From Blakeslea trispora (Eukaryota > Mucoromycota > Mucoromycetes > Mucorales > Choanephoraceae): a stretch of 64,000 bases of DNA. The position numbers and the translations under genes were made by a program. The DNA is taken from positions 95,134 to 159,133 of the forward strand of contig JAIWNE010000076.1 of assembly GCA_025331445.1 (NCBI GenBank), in the 5' to 3' direction. Of the stretch, positions 1-12,180 are shown piece by piece (the stretch's first letter is position 1; each line of letters opens with the position of its first letter). A model generated the notes under the pieces. The model saw nothing but the letters and a program-made list of their open reading frames with translations. It had not been told where the DNA came from and made no database searches.

Positions 1-3000
1 ATCATGATAGTAATAACGGACTCATTAAGCTAGCAGATACTTTACGTGATACACTTGCTGTGGAACGAAGACTAGTACAGCAAGAGCTTAGCCTTCTGAA
101 TGATAGAAAGGGTTCTATTGCAAGACAGCAGCCAAAATCTGAACACAACCTAATGGACATGATCAGTCAAGGCAAAAGAAGGCCGAGCATGACAAAGGAG
201 AAAATACGCAGTTTAGAGCAACCTGTTAGACGACGTACTATATCAAGTGGTGCTGCAGCAATGAGCCAGCCATCACTTAAAGCAGAACCGTTACCTCAAC
301 ATGTTGGTTATATGAAATCAACCTTAGCTGATCAGCAACGCAGGCATTCAGTTGCAAATTCACCTTTATCATCAGCCAGAAATATAACAGCGAGTCCCAG
401 AAGGAAGAAAAGTCTAAAAGGAGCAGAGTCTCCTTTTACTAGTGAAGATGAAGTCTCTCCTGTTACAACATCCAATGTCTCTGCATTTAAAAGAAAATCG
501 ATTCTTGCTGCAGCCACTGCTAAAGCTCGCCAACAACAACAACAACAGCAACAACAACATTGCCCAGATATAGCAGGAGCGGATGAAGCTGTAACCACTA
601 GTAGCGGAGATGAGAAATCTAACAAGACAACAACCACACGCTTGAGAAAGAAATCAATAGCCAATGAACCTGACCTACTTTCTCGTCGTATGTCTAGAAC
701 AGAAAGCTTAAAGGAAGGTCTTCCCACTTCACCTTCTATGATGGCTGCTCGTATGTCAAGAAGAAAAAGTGTTGTCAAGCAGGAATCGCCTGTGAACCCC
801 GCCGCCAGTTCAACAAAAAAACCCTATACTAAAGAGAACGGTAACACAACAGGAGAAGAACAGCCAGCAAAAAAGAACGGTGGTCGAAAACGTGGTAAGG
901 TAATAAATAAACAACACAAAAAAAAAAAGACTTGTACTTTGTAAATGGTGGTAAACCATAACTCAACTATTTTCATATGATAGACCTTGCCAGGTAGCTT
1001 AGCAAAACCCCCCACTGTTCAATCATTGCAGCTGCCACCTATGAAGATTGAGCCCATTAAGCTAAATATACCAAAGAATGCAACCAAGCGAGTGCCGAAA
1101 TCGCCTTCTATCAAAGCAACTGTCAGTAGCAGCCGCATGTCAACCAAGAAGCGCATGTCTGTATCATCTACCAATACAACTCCTATACCAAATAGCTCTT
1201 CATCTTCATCTTCCACAGACGCTCCACCCAAGAAATCAATATCAACACGAAAAGCAAAAGGACAAAGTCATCTAGGTATCTCAACATCAAGGCGAGCTTC
1301 TCTAAAGACTCCATCATCAGCCAGTGTCATCACACCAACCTCAAAGAACTCCCCTGTTTCTGCGTCTCCTCGTGTGCGACCCAGATCAACACGCCGCCAG
1401 AGTTTAGGCGTGCTGGAGTCAAACAAATCGTCCCTTCGACATGATTCAGAGTGTGAGCAATCCAATCCCCCTACAGCTCGAAAACTGAGCTCTGCATATT
1501 CTTCCAACAGCAGAAAGAACTCACTTGTAGATGATATTACATCCGACAAAGATAAAGGTTTGTTTTCAAAACAAACAAATAATAGTTCAAATTTTATTGT
1601 TTGTTTGCTAATCTGTTTACTTAATTGACTAATTTATGCAATGTGATAGGCCGACATCGTGCCATCAGTTTACGAGAAAAATTGGAGGCCATGGTAGCTC
1701 AGCATGCTATCCATGAAGATGATACTAAACTACTTCGCCGTCCACCAAGTGCTTATACAATCAGTCATGATGTGGGACCTAGTATGACTGCCACTGACTA
1801 TATTGCTCAGAAAGCTGCTCGCAAGAGTCAGTCGTATGACATTGATGAAAAATATGGCCAGCTACTTTCACCTGAAGACCGTGCACGACCTCAGCGCATT
1901 AAGGATACGTTGATGATGTGGGATAAGGAGATGGTGGAGGCTATCATTCCTGGTGTACCTAAATCGCCTGTGATTGCCATCAAGTTTTATGGTCATCATT
2001 TAAGTCCATTTGAGCATACAGAAATTCAATCTTTCCCTGAAATATACTTTGTTGGGCAGCACGCCAAAAAGTATCAAGCTGTTTCTGATAATCCTGCACT
2101 TAATTATGGCTATGATGATGAGCGTGGCGACTACAAGACTGTTATGAATGATCATTTGGCATACCGGTACGAAATTTTAGAGGAACTTGGTAGAGGATCT
2201 TTTGGTCAAGTCGTGAAATGCTATGATCACAAGACTGCTAATACAGTTGCTGTCAAACTGATTCGAAACAAGAAGCGATTTTATGCTCATGCCAAGACTG
2301 AAGTGAAGATTTTAAGTGATCTTTCAAGATGGGTATGTGATTGAGAATAACACTTTAATTTCAAGAACTAATTGTAACACTTAATTTAACAGGACCCCGA
2401 GGACCGACACCACAATGTCAAAATGACAGATAGCTTTTCCTTTAGAAACCATTTGTGTATAGCTTTTGAATGTCTTAGCATGAATTTGTATGAATTCATC
2501 AAAGTCAACAATTTCCAAGGCTTTCATATTACATTGATCAAAAGGTATTTGCAAAAAAAAAAAGAGAAACTTGTGAAAACAATCAAATTCATTTTATTTT
2601 TAGATTTACCATACAGCTACTTCGATCCTTATCTCTGTTGGCTAGACATGGTGTGGTTCATTGTGATTTGAAACCTGAGGTAAAGCAAGCTTAAGAAACT
2701 CAATGAAGGAGAAGCTTCATATTCATCGCCTTTCTTTAGAACATCCTTTTGAAGCATCCTACAAAAAGCACAATTAAAGTGATTGATTTTGGCAGCAGTT
2801 GCTTGGAACATCAACGAGGTAAGAAACTAGTATATTTGGCATGCAGACCATTCATTGATTGTCTTCTTTGTTTGTGTAGTGTACACCTATATCCAAAGTC
2901 GATTTTATAGATCACCCGAAATCATTCTTGGTTTAGACTATAATACAGCCATTGATATGTGGAGTCTGGGATGCATCATAGCCGAGCTTTATACAGGTGT

Positions 3001-3494
3001 GCCTATTTTTCCTGGTGAAAATGAGCAAGAACAACTTGCGTGTATCATGGAAATCATGGGCCCCCCTGATCAAGAGCTCATCCAACAAAGTGAAAGAAGA
3101 CACTTGTTCTTTGGTATGCTATTCACGAATGAACCATAATTCTTTTGTTGACTTTTTTTTTTTTTTTTTTTTTTACTTAGATCGTCGAGGAGAGCCTCGT
3201 GCTGTCACAAACTCACGCGGTAAGCGACGTAGGGCAGGAACAAAGACATTGAGTCAAGCACTGCGATGTAATGATGTCTTGTTCTTGGACTTTATTCAGC
3301 AATGTTTACAATGGGACCCTTCAAAGCGTTTGAACCCTGAACAAGCTTTTCACCATGAATGGATTGCACAATCAGCGAGACCGACTGTTCGAAACTCACC
3401 TGTGGTTACGCCATCGGATGTAGAACACCGTCATCTGCAAGAGCAGGGCGCTGGATCCTCACAATCATTACACTCATCTCAACATGTCATATAA
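1..3494 (+). CDS. DYRK-family (Pom1/DYRK2-like) protein kinase, 5' end missing
   Basis: The reading frame is open to the left edge, so the start lies outside the window. Exons by splice signals and frame: 1-894, 994-1557, 1650-2332, 2393-2544, 2604-2679, 2740-2818, 2880-3113, 3181-3494 (about 997 residues here). The first ~700 residues are Ser/Lys/Arg-rich and disordered, with many RRxS-type sites and a short Gln run near 530-560. A DH-box-like segment (DDERGDY, ~2118) precedes the kinase domain, as in class II DYRKs. Visible kinase motifs are [10 protein letters not shown] (glycine loop), [21 protein letters not shown] (catalytic loop, split by an intron), DFGSSC, and the DYRK signature [13 protein letters not shown] with the tyrosine autophosphorylated in the family. 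Yeast relatives mark cell poles and control polarity and mitotic entry; that role is inferred from family. HIPK or Yak1 are less likely because of the DH box and NKKRF/HQRVYTYIQ sequence. Confidence 0.93.
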
Positions 3495-4224
3495 AATGGA
3501 TACCAGTTAAATATACACTTATGCATAATTTATATTACTTTCCTTTGTATTCTCCTTCCAACATAAGTTTCATTCTCCCCCTTTCTTTAACCCTCATACA
3601 AAAAATAAACATCACATATACATTCTGCAACATATTCTATACCCTCTTTCCGTTTTTAAAGGTGAAAAAAAAACTTGTCGCGTAAAGATGGAATGAAACA
3701 AAAAGTCTTGTTTTTGGGCAAACAAAGTGATACATTGATTCCTATCTACCCTTCCTTACTCATGTTTCCCTCCTCGCTGGTTTGTATGTACATTACTAAT
3801 CGTCAAGGGTGAGTCTGGTTTGTAAATAATCAAGGTAACGTTTGTAAGAAAAGGTTTGTGCGCAATTTTACTATACAAATATAGAATGTATGCTTCTAGT
3901 CTGCTACAAGCGCTTTCTTCAATGCAAACAACTACCCAGCAAATGAATTTCAGTAAAACTATTAACAAACAATACAAATCATATGAAACTATATTTTTTT
4001 GGTACATCCAGTGCAAGCCTTCTGTTTGAAACCAGCTTCTTGAACAGACTATCTTACCCTTTTAATCATCGGATGAGCGGAAGGTTAGTATGTCGTGTAA
4101 CAAAGTAATTTGTAAAATACATGGCTTGTGTTTTTTTTCAAAAAAGAAAAAAAAATGATGCAAATAATAACGCCAACGTATTTTTTTTTCCTCTTCTTTT
4201 GCACTTTTTTATTTGTTTCTTTCG
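3495..4224. other. intergenic, no gene seen
   Basis: AT-rich spacer between the kinase stop and the bestrophin-like gene. It holds homopolymer runs and only short unsupported ORFs. The first part is probably the kinase 3' UTR (several AATAAA-like stretches, for example near 3604), and the last part is the promoter of the next gene. Confidence 0.5.
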
Positions 4225-5807
4225 ATGAGGTCGTTTGAGCAAAAAGTAGACCATCTCGTTCATGATTCGACGCCCGCATACTATACGAGACGATGGGTTA
4301 GAAAAATCAGCACTTATCCTGATCATCTCCGGTAATTCAGCAAATCTCTAGTGTCAGATGATTAAAATAGACAATACTGACATTATCGTACCGTAGAGTG
4401 AAAGGCTCCGTAAGTCTTCATCACCTGTTCTGCCTCGACAAAGTTTAAGTTTATATGTTTGTTTAGGTTCTTCCGTCTATTTTGCCTTTGGTTATTTTGA
4501 CGGGATTTTATGCATATTTTGTAGGTGTCATGTATATCACATGGGGCTGGAAGAATATAGCTTTAAGCAATTCAATCGGTAAAAAAAGAGTTTGTCTCTT
4601 GACGGGATAGACAATGAACTCATCACTTTTTTTTCATCTCAGTGCCTGTTTTGTCTGTAGTATTAGGTCTCTTGTTGGCTTTTAGAGCAAACACGTCCTA
4701 TGCTCGTTATTATGAAGGTAGACAATTGTGGCAGGACCTTTCGAGTAACACTCGAAATCTGGCGCGTCTTGTATGGTGTAGTATTCCAGAGCGTACACAG
4801 AATGATCATTTGGAGAAAATGCGATGCATGAAGCTCTTGTTAGCTTTCGCCATTGCCACGAAACATTACCTCAGAAAAGAGCTTGGCATTGATTATTACG
4901 ATTTGGATTATTTGTTGCCACCCAATTGGATCCCTGCTGCTGCTGACAACCAGCTGTTTATCATTAAAGATGAAAGTTCTGATGATGAAGGTGTAGTTGT
5001 AACTACTATCAAGCGCGATGGATCTCAAGGTCAGGGTATGTTGAATGTGAATCAAGGAGGCGGTGATCATATTGATGATCTCGATAACCAACAATTGGCT
5101 TCCGGGCCTTCTTCTTCGGCTGTTTCGACCATTGAAAACAGCGGTGCATCCACTGTTCAAGATGACGATCATCAACAAGGTCAAAGTAGTACTCACAAGA
5201 AAAAGAAGAAGAAGAGATTTGTTTCGGACGAAGATTTACCGGATGAAGGCAATTCAGATATGTCATTGCCTCTTGAAATCATCTTTCGACTTAGTCTTTT
5301 TATGGAACAAGCAAAGTCATCAGGAAAGATTGATGGACAATTTTCCAATGTAATCATTACTCACTTGAACAATTTGAATGACTGTTTATCAGGCATGGAG
5401 CGAATCGTCAACACACCTATTCCTGCTGTATATGTAGTTCATTTGTAAGATTCATGATTTTAGAGTGTGATTGTTTATTGACTTTGTTATAGAAAACAAT
5501 GTGTTGTCTTGTATATTTTGGCTATACCATTTACTCTTATTGACCAACTTGGTTGGTGGATTGTACCTACATTAGTTTTGGCTGCTTTTATTCTGTTTGG
5601 TATTGATGCTATAGGTGCACAAATTGGTAAGTCAAACTTTCTTGGAATAATATGAAGAGATAATTAAACCCCCCCACCAAAGAGAATCCATTCGGGTACA
5701 ACAGTAACGATTTTCCCTTGAACACTTTTTGTGATGCTCTCAGAAAGGAGATTGAATTTATCGTGTACCACTTGCCTTGCGAGACAGAAAATGCAATGTT
5801 AATTTGA
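4225..5807 (+). CDS. Bestrophin-like (UPF0187) anion channel protein
   Basis: Proposed exons: 4225-4296, 4371-4409, 4467-4578, 4643-5444, 5493-5626, 5683-5807, giving 427 residues. Family features: the early KGSVLPSILP hydrophobic segment; a WGWKNIALSNSI membrane segment; the hallmark AFRANTSYARYYEGRQLW; and the C-terminal KQCVVLYILAIPFTLIDQLGWW membrane helix followed by FGIDAIGAQIENPFGYNSNDFPLN. UPF0187/bestrophin relatives form pentameric anion channels in membranes. A Ser/Asp/Gln/Lys-rich insert (about 4960-5250) sits in the cytosolic middle part and is unlike the compact bacterial members. The exons from 4467 on are well supported. The first two are tentative: I chose ATG 4225 because its donor (GTTAGA) keeps the frame and gives YTRRW-TILTLSY. 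An ATG at 4262 cannot be joined without a stop. Confidence 0.8.
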
Positions 5808-7541
5808 ATGGAGGCGTCTCAAAACAAATTATTTCAAAAAACTTGAAACAAATAAAAAGGTCACATGATGAAAAAAAAATAGGACAAAAATGTAGAATGC
5901 ACAGACAAAGGTATTTGAGCATTCATCTCTTTTATTCTTCTGTCAAGTCAAAAGTACAAACATAAAACGCAATTCATTATTTACAGTGAAGCAAGGATAT
6001 ACCAAATGACTACAAAGACAGCAAAACGAACAGAGAAGGAAAAAGGATAAGAATAAACAACGCAAGAAAGACATATAAGCATCATTTGGATTAGCAATAA
6101 CATGTAGTTACAATGGGATATCAGATAAAATTTACCTCATATTGCATTGATAGGAATCTATCCTTCAATGTTATTGTAGATAGAGGAAGTCGTGTTAAGC
6201 ATGCATGGCTGACATTTGTTCGTCGCTGTATTTACAAATTACAAAAGAACACAAGTAGGTGTGTATGTCGATAATGGAGCAAAAAGTCAAGCCAAGTGTT
6301 TACTTTATTTGGAAGTGTTTTACAAAAAATAAATGAATCGGTTGGAATTCTAGAAAAGACTGCTTCGAGAAAGGAATTATGATGAAACAAGATATCTTGC
6401 TTACAAGATTTGCTTGTTTCAAGCATATGGAATATAATAGACCAAATGTAAATAGAAAAAGAGACAAACCAGCAATGAATCCTGGATCTTATTGTGTTAA
6501 CAACGTGCCTAACTAACAATCTTGGAGGTCTCAATCATTTGTTTCTTTTTTTGTTAAAGTCTCGAGGAGATGCTTGGGTGGAGAAAGGCACATTTAACTT
6601 TTTGTTCAATTTAATAAACTATTTTGATTCGATTTTTCTTTTTTTTTTTTTGTGTTGAACGAATTGTTTTTTATTCTTGGGAACGATAATTTCCGAAAGT
6701 ACTGTATATCCGGGAGTAAATTGATTAACAAATAAATAAAATGACAGGCATATAATGATGTTCTTTGACCAAGTAGTTTGAAGTATGAGTGTCTGCTCAA
6801 GTACCAGGCATGTATTCTAGCTGTGCAATACAGCATTATTGTTATCAATAATAATAAAAAAAAAGCTTTGTCTATAAGATTTAACTCATCCAATCATATC
6901 AATAGCAAACACCTAAAAATAAATTAATCTAATTCGTTCAATTTCAAATAGAAATAAGGTTTTCTTACTCTAGTCATTGGATTGGTTCGGTATTGACTTT
7001 GTATCCGCGTTTTCCGATTGTCCTTTAGATAACCCATGTCTTTTCATTCGCCCTGGAAATAGGCAATGCCAAATAGGGATCCTTCCCCCCTTTTTTTTTC
7101 TCATTCGCTCATTTAAATATTGCTTGACGCACGGATTAGGGCCCGATAGCTTCTTTTTTTTTTCCCATCTTTTTGTTTTAATTTAGTCCTTCTTCTTTCT
7201 TGCTGAAATTCTTTTGTTCCTGATCTTTTTTTTTACTCCTCTTTTTTTTGCAAGGATAAACAAAACTTGCAGATTTTTTTTTAATAGATACATAGTATAA
7301 CTAAGCATTTTTCTCTTTTATTGCCAACATTGTATCTATTCTTTTTGATAAATCACGCAACGTTTGCGCATATATTCGCCGAAACACAATAAGAAAACAA
7401 ACACAATCACGATTGCTCTTTTTCTCTGAAAAAAAGTCACATAGTCAACTCGTATATCCGTCTACACATAAAAAGTATACGCACCTATCTATACATATTC
7501 ATCTATATACACACACAACTTGAACTAAAAGAAGATCAAGC
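5808..7541. other. intergenic, no gene seen; pyrimidine-rich promoter side
   Basis: About 1.7 kb without a supported gene. Short ORFs on both strands (for example 6232-6534 and 6606-6893, minus) lack family motifs or splice context. The segment 7080-7340 has many T/C runs on the plus strand, typical of sequence just upstream of fungal start codons, and leads to the Zn2Cys6 gene. Confidence 0.5.
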
Positions 7542-8783
7542 ATGCCGCCAAGTTCAACCAGTAACCGCAAGTTATCCAATCCTAGTCCTACTCGAAATCA
7601 ACTTGTGGAACGATCTTCAATACTCCGAGGGTGCGAACCATGTAAAAGTAGAAAGCAAATCTGCAATGGCCAACGCCCTTGTACGCACTGTAAAGCGAGA
7701 CAACAGGACTGTGTTTATAGCGTTGTCTCAGATCATCCAAGAAGCGTTTTCACTACAAGCACAGCACGTCGCTTAAGCTCGGGCTCTGCTTGTGAAACAT
7801 GTAGGAGACGAAAGACCAAATGTGATGGCGGCAGCCCTTGCAGTTTTTGTGCAAGCAGCGGCATTGAATGCATCAACAACTCAGAACGAAGAAAGCGATC
7901 TGCTTCCTCCACATCGTCTTCCAGTTCTCCTCTCTCTACATCCTCTACGATAAACACGTCATCGGCACCTTCCGCAAGTGACACAACAGCAGATAATGAA
8001 GCCATTGACAGAATTGAAGATCGCCTTCGTCGTATTGAAAAATTGATGACAGCATTCACACCCAGCCCTTTGTCCCAAACATCTGGTTTTGCAAATGAAA
8101 TACACGACCTTAAACGTCTTACTGCTGGGTTTCGCAAACTGTCTTCTCCTCATCTGCAAAGGCCCCCACTTCCTGTAGCTGTACGCCAGCATAGGCATTC
8201 GATACAAGGTGTATCTCCTAACCACCGGGATTACAACAACGGTAAGTAAGATGAATCATGATAGAAAAATGGTAGACTCATTGCTTTCTTGCCCATTAGC
8301 CAATCATACACCACACATAGGTGATCCTAGTTTGACAGAAACCAACCAGCCACGAGGCGCCTCTCCTTCACCTCCACTCTCACCTTCTACTAATAGACAA
8401 AATTCTTCCAACTCAGCCAGCGTGATGGCTAACTCTATGCTCAACTTATCCTTATCACCTTCCTCTTCGTCTACTTCTTCTTCATCTTGCATGCAGCCAT
8501 CTGTATCTACGCCTACATCACCTCTTTCTCAATTCAACCAGTCTCGATCTAGTCATACAAATGATAGTTGGAATAGTGAATGGTTGCAGTCAGCACCCAT
8601 TCCCAGCTTAATGGGTAAGTACATTGGAAGACGTCCGACTCGTTTAGTTTTCTCATGCTCTATATAGATCAATTATCAAATTGCACTTTTGTGGCAACTG
8701 CTATGGACTACACTACTGTACATTATCCCATCTATCCAATTTCTGCTACTCCTGCATCCAAGTCCACAAGCTCGACTCAATAA
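7542..8783 (+). CDS. Transcription factor with two tandem Zn2Cys6 clusters
   Basis: Exons 7542-8241, 8300-8614 and 8668-8783 encode 376 residues. Two complete fungal binuclear zinc clusters follow one another: Cys 31, 34, 41, 47, 50, 57 and Cys 84, 87, 94, 100, 103, 110. Each has the exact C-x2-C-x6-C-x5-C-x2-C-x6-C spacing. Basic residues follow the second Cys in both (KSRKQ, RRRKTK), as needed for CGG-triplet contact. A Ser-rich linker is followed by a short heptad-like helix (EAIDRIEDRLRRIEKLM, ~residues 149-165), a likely dimerisation coil. The rest is Ser/Pro/Thr-rich. No fungal_trans middle-homology domain is visible, and the protein is short for the class. Target genes cannot be inferred. 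Two clusters in one chain is uncommon. Confidence 0.9.
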
Positions 8784-9029
8784 GTTACGCAACCCATTCA
8801 TTTCTTTGTTACTATTTCAACTATTTATTCTATTTATTCTACCTTACTATCACTCTCTTTCTCTCATTATTCCTACCTCTGTTTCTCTCTCTCTCTCTCT
8901 GTCTATGACTTGTTAATCTCTATCCAAAGAAATATTTACTTTCTATTATGTATTTTCTCTCTTATTATTTTATTAAACTTTTCAAAAGATTATTTCTCGT
9001 TTCTTTCTTTCCATTTGAAAACTAAAACC

Positions 9030-10446
9030 ATGTCGACACAAACAAAGAAAGCAATTAAGGATGTCCAAGACGACCACCAGATTGAAAAGGAACACGAAAG
9101 TCAAGAAGAACTAGAGTCAAACAATGATGGACTGGAAGGCTCTTGTGCTCTTGTGGTCAATGAGCTTGAAGTGAGTTTGTTGTCACTGATCGAGAAATAA
9201 GTCTGTAACTGCATCTCTGCCAATAGAAACATGGAATTCATCATACAGATATCAAACGTCTTCAAGAAGCAGGATTCTATACAATAGATGCTATAGCTTA
9301 TTCGCCCAGGAAATTACTACTGGCAATAAAGGGCTTCTCAGAGGCTAAAGTTGACAAGATTATGAAAGAAGGTAGCTTTGATTAATCAAAAAGAATAAGA
9401 ACAGATTGACCTTAGAAATGATGTAGTCAGCAGCCTAATCAACATTGGATTTACTACAGCACTGGACATTCAAACGAGAAGGAACGAGTTGATCTATATA
9501 ACAACTGGCTCAAAAGAACTGGATAGACTGTTAGGAGGCGGTATTGAAACAGGCTCAATCACTGAGCTCTTTGGTGAGTTTCGTTGTGGAAAGACTCAAC
9601 TTTGTCTTACATTATCAGTATCTTGTCAGGTAAAACAAAATTTCAAAGCCTTCCAACTAGAGCAAGTGCTAATTGAATCCCTCTTTTTTTCTTTGTTTTG
9701 TCGCATTCAGCTTGCTTTAGAACATGGAGGAGCAGAGGGAAAATGCCTTTTCATTGATACAGAAGGTACATTTCGGCCAAGTCGCATTCTGTCTATTGCG
9801 TCAAGGTAGCTTTTTAGTCATTGTTGTCTTTTGCTTTCTATTTTAATTTCTCTCTCTTTTTCTTTTACTTTTTTTTTTTGCCTGGTATCTCTAAAGATTC
9901 GGCTTGGATGCAGAAACTTGTCTAAATAATATTGCCTATGCAAGAGCTTACAATACAGATCATCAAACATCCCTTTTGGTACAAGCATGTGCTATGATGG
10001 CGGAGACTAGGTTTGCCTCTCTTTTTCTCTTCTGAAAAAAAAAAGTTGACTGATTTGTTCTCTTTAGGTTTGGTTTACTTGTAGTTGATAGTGTTATTTC
10101 TCTCTACCGCACTGACTTCCCTGGAAGAGGTGAGCTTTCTGCTCGGCAAATGCATCTAGCTCGATTCCTACGTAGTCTACAAAGGATTGCAGATGAATTT
10201 GGAGTGGCTGTTGTATTGACAAACCAAATGCTGGCTACTGTGGATGGTGCTGCTGCTATGTTCAATGCAGACCCTAAAAAGCCTACGGGTGGTAACATCA
10301 TGGCACATGCTTGTTGCACAAGACTACAACTTCGCAAAGGTAGAGGAGAAAATCGTATTTGTAAAGTGTACGATTCACCCTCTTTGCCAGAAAGCGAAAC
10401 GACATTTGCTATTTCAGAAGAAGGTATTGTAGATGTTCAAGAATAG
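9030..10446 (+). CDS. RAD51: RAD51-type DNA strand-exchange recombinase
   Basis: Exons 9030-9170, 9227-9371, 9427-9629, 9711-9805, 9897-10010 and 10068-10446 give 358 residues. An acidic N-terminus precedes a helix-hairpin-helix module ([29 protein letters not shown]). The RecA core has Walker A GEFRCGKT (residues 145-152), the RAD51-typical IDTEGTFRP (DMC1 would have IDTENTFRP), Walker B LLVVDS near residue 240, [17 protein letters not shown], and the L2/C-terminal block ending in [10 protein letters not shown]. The enzyme should polymerise on single-stranded DNA and drive homologous pairing. It is more divergent than typical RAD51: Thr to Cys in Walker A, ACCTRL where ASTTRL is usual, and one extra Ala in L2 (DGAAAMF). 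It may therefore be a second paralogue. The first exon is not conserved, so the start is supported mainly by frame. Confidence 0.88.
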
Positions 10447-10494
10447 CTGGAAAGCCAAATCATCCTTTATTACTATTGTTGTGTAGAATTGCTA

Positions 10495-11487
10495 TTAAAA
10501 CAACTTGCTCCAAACAACCAATACAATAAGTACAATCAGAATGACGATAATGGCAGCTGTAATGAGCTTGTTTGTAGCCATGCTTAAATAAATCTGCAAT
10601 TAATAAATGACATGATTACTTTGTGTGTTTTTCTTCACTTACCGACGTGCCATCCCTTTCAATGTTTTGCTGGCCTTGTCGATATGCGAATCTGCTTCAG
10701 CAAGCTAGAAAAAAAAAGAAAAAAAATGGGTATGTTTATAAACAAAAACTGCAGTCTCAACTTACGGTGTCTCTAGCTCTAACGATTGTTTCACGTTGTC
10801 CCTTCAATGTACTCAAAATATTGATCCCAATACCTTCTGTCTCTAAAGCAAGACGATGACTATCTTCCAGGCGACGACTTGACTGTCCAAGCCTTTCTGT
10901 GCCACTGAGTAATCGTTGACGTTGATCCATTGTTGAGGCATCATAGTCGTTCATTTCTTCATTATTTCCTGTACCGTATCCTCCAAACAGCTCTTCCCTG
11001 TCATTGTTTTTGGGTATAATAGCTGTGTTTCTTCGCTATTAGAATAGGTTAGTCCATACTCTATCTCGCAGTAAGGTATGGCTTACCAAATCTCGCTTCA
11101 GCTTTTCAGCTTCAGACTTGTATAACCTAAGCTTGGCTTGTAAGCGAGTACGAGAAGGAGTAGGAATATTGAGTATTTCCATTTCCATTTGTCCAAGCTA
11201 AACGAATCTAATATGAATATCATATAGCTAACTATACAATATGCCTTCTTACAATCTCATCTGCTTCATCGATTTCTCTCTCTACTGCACGAATAGTAGC
11301 TTTTCTGTCCTCTTTGAATATATATGTATCAGTTTCAAGTAAGACAATGATAGACCAAAGTATTGACTTTACCTCCTTTTTGATTAGGTAGTTGTTGATC
11401 TATCTTCTTCTTGATAGAGTCTGTAATAGAGGTAAAATCTTGTTCATAGCTTGCAAAAAGCTCTGAGCCTCCAGTTGAAGAAGTCAT
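10495..11487 (-). CDS. VTI1: Vti1-like v-SNARE
   Basis: Read on the minus strand, exons 11373-11487, 11253-11311, 11087-11197, 10766-11035, 10643-10704 and 10495-10582 give 234 residues, the usual Vti1 length. The N-terminal part (SYEQDFTSITDSIKKKI, then AVEREIDEADEIV) matches the Vti1 three-helix domain. The SNARE motif runs over QRQRLLSGTERLGQSSRRLEDSHRLALETE, carrying the Qb-type central glutamine, and continues to LKGQRETIVRARDTL. A C-terminal tail anchor of ~20 hydrophobic residues (LITAAIIVILIVLIVLVVW) follows MARRMATNK. Vti1 acts in Golgi-to-endosome/vacuole fusion. Its tail anchor would make it a GET-pathway type client. It converges on the recombinase gene, with 48 bp between the stop codons. 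Confidence 0.93.
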
Positions 11488-12180
11488 ATAAAATAGTGAT
11501 AAAGAAAGGAAAAAAAAAAGTAAAAATAAAATGATGCAGTTTGTACTGACTTTCATTTTGTTACCTATTTTTCTCAGACAGATGTAAAGCTCCGACGCAT
11601 TCTCTGAGCGTGAGGGTCAAATGATATGATTTTTCCTTCTATATCTTGCTTCTTTGCAGAGTTCGTAATTGTATTGGTAATTGACTTTGTGAATGATATT
11701 GTTTAGGCCTTAATCTATCCAGACTATAGCTTCTTTAGCACGAGTGCATCTAATATTAAACTTCTCCTTCATCACTTTAAATGCAGTGTTTAAATGACTT
11801 TAGTAGTTACTCATGCATCGCTGTAAGTACTAGTGAATACTGGTAACATTTCTGCCTTTATTCAGGATCATCCACAAATTCAAAATGAAACATTTCGTTT
11901 GAGAACAGAGAAGACAAAGAATAAAGAGGCAGACGAAATGAAACAATAAATTTACTAGGGAACTTGAAGCTTTTAGAGCCTTACCAATTGTACTTTGTTA
12001 CTCTAAAAATGTTACTTACTTTGCTCGTTAACCACACTTTGCATACAGCCAAGCTATTGCCTCTTTTGCAAAAGGACGAACGTGTTAAAGTCAGAAATGG
12101 CAATGGCTAAAATGGAGAGCTTGGCTCTTTCGTTTACACCAGCGATCTATACGGGCTGGAATTATCACAATAGAAGCCTT
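11488..12180. other. intergenic, promoter side of VTI1 then repeat island edge
   Basis: No coding sequence is supported. The first ~150 bp would be the VTI1 5' region. From about 11,700 the sequence loses the T/C-rich gene-flank look and leads into the repeat island. The minus-strand ORF from the left inverted repeat runs down to about 12,091. Confidence 0.4.

Noticed and set aside
332..778. 148-residue minus-strand ORF with a poly-Cys run
   Set aside because: Antisense of the poly-Gln and basic region of the DYRK gene; no independent support.
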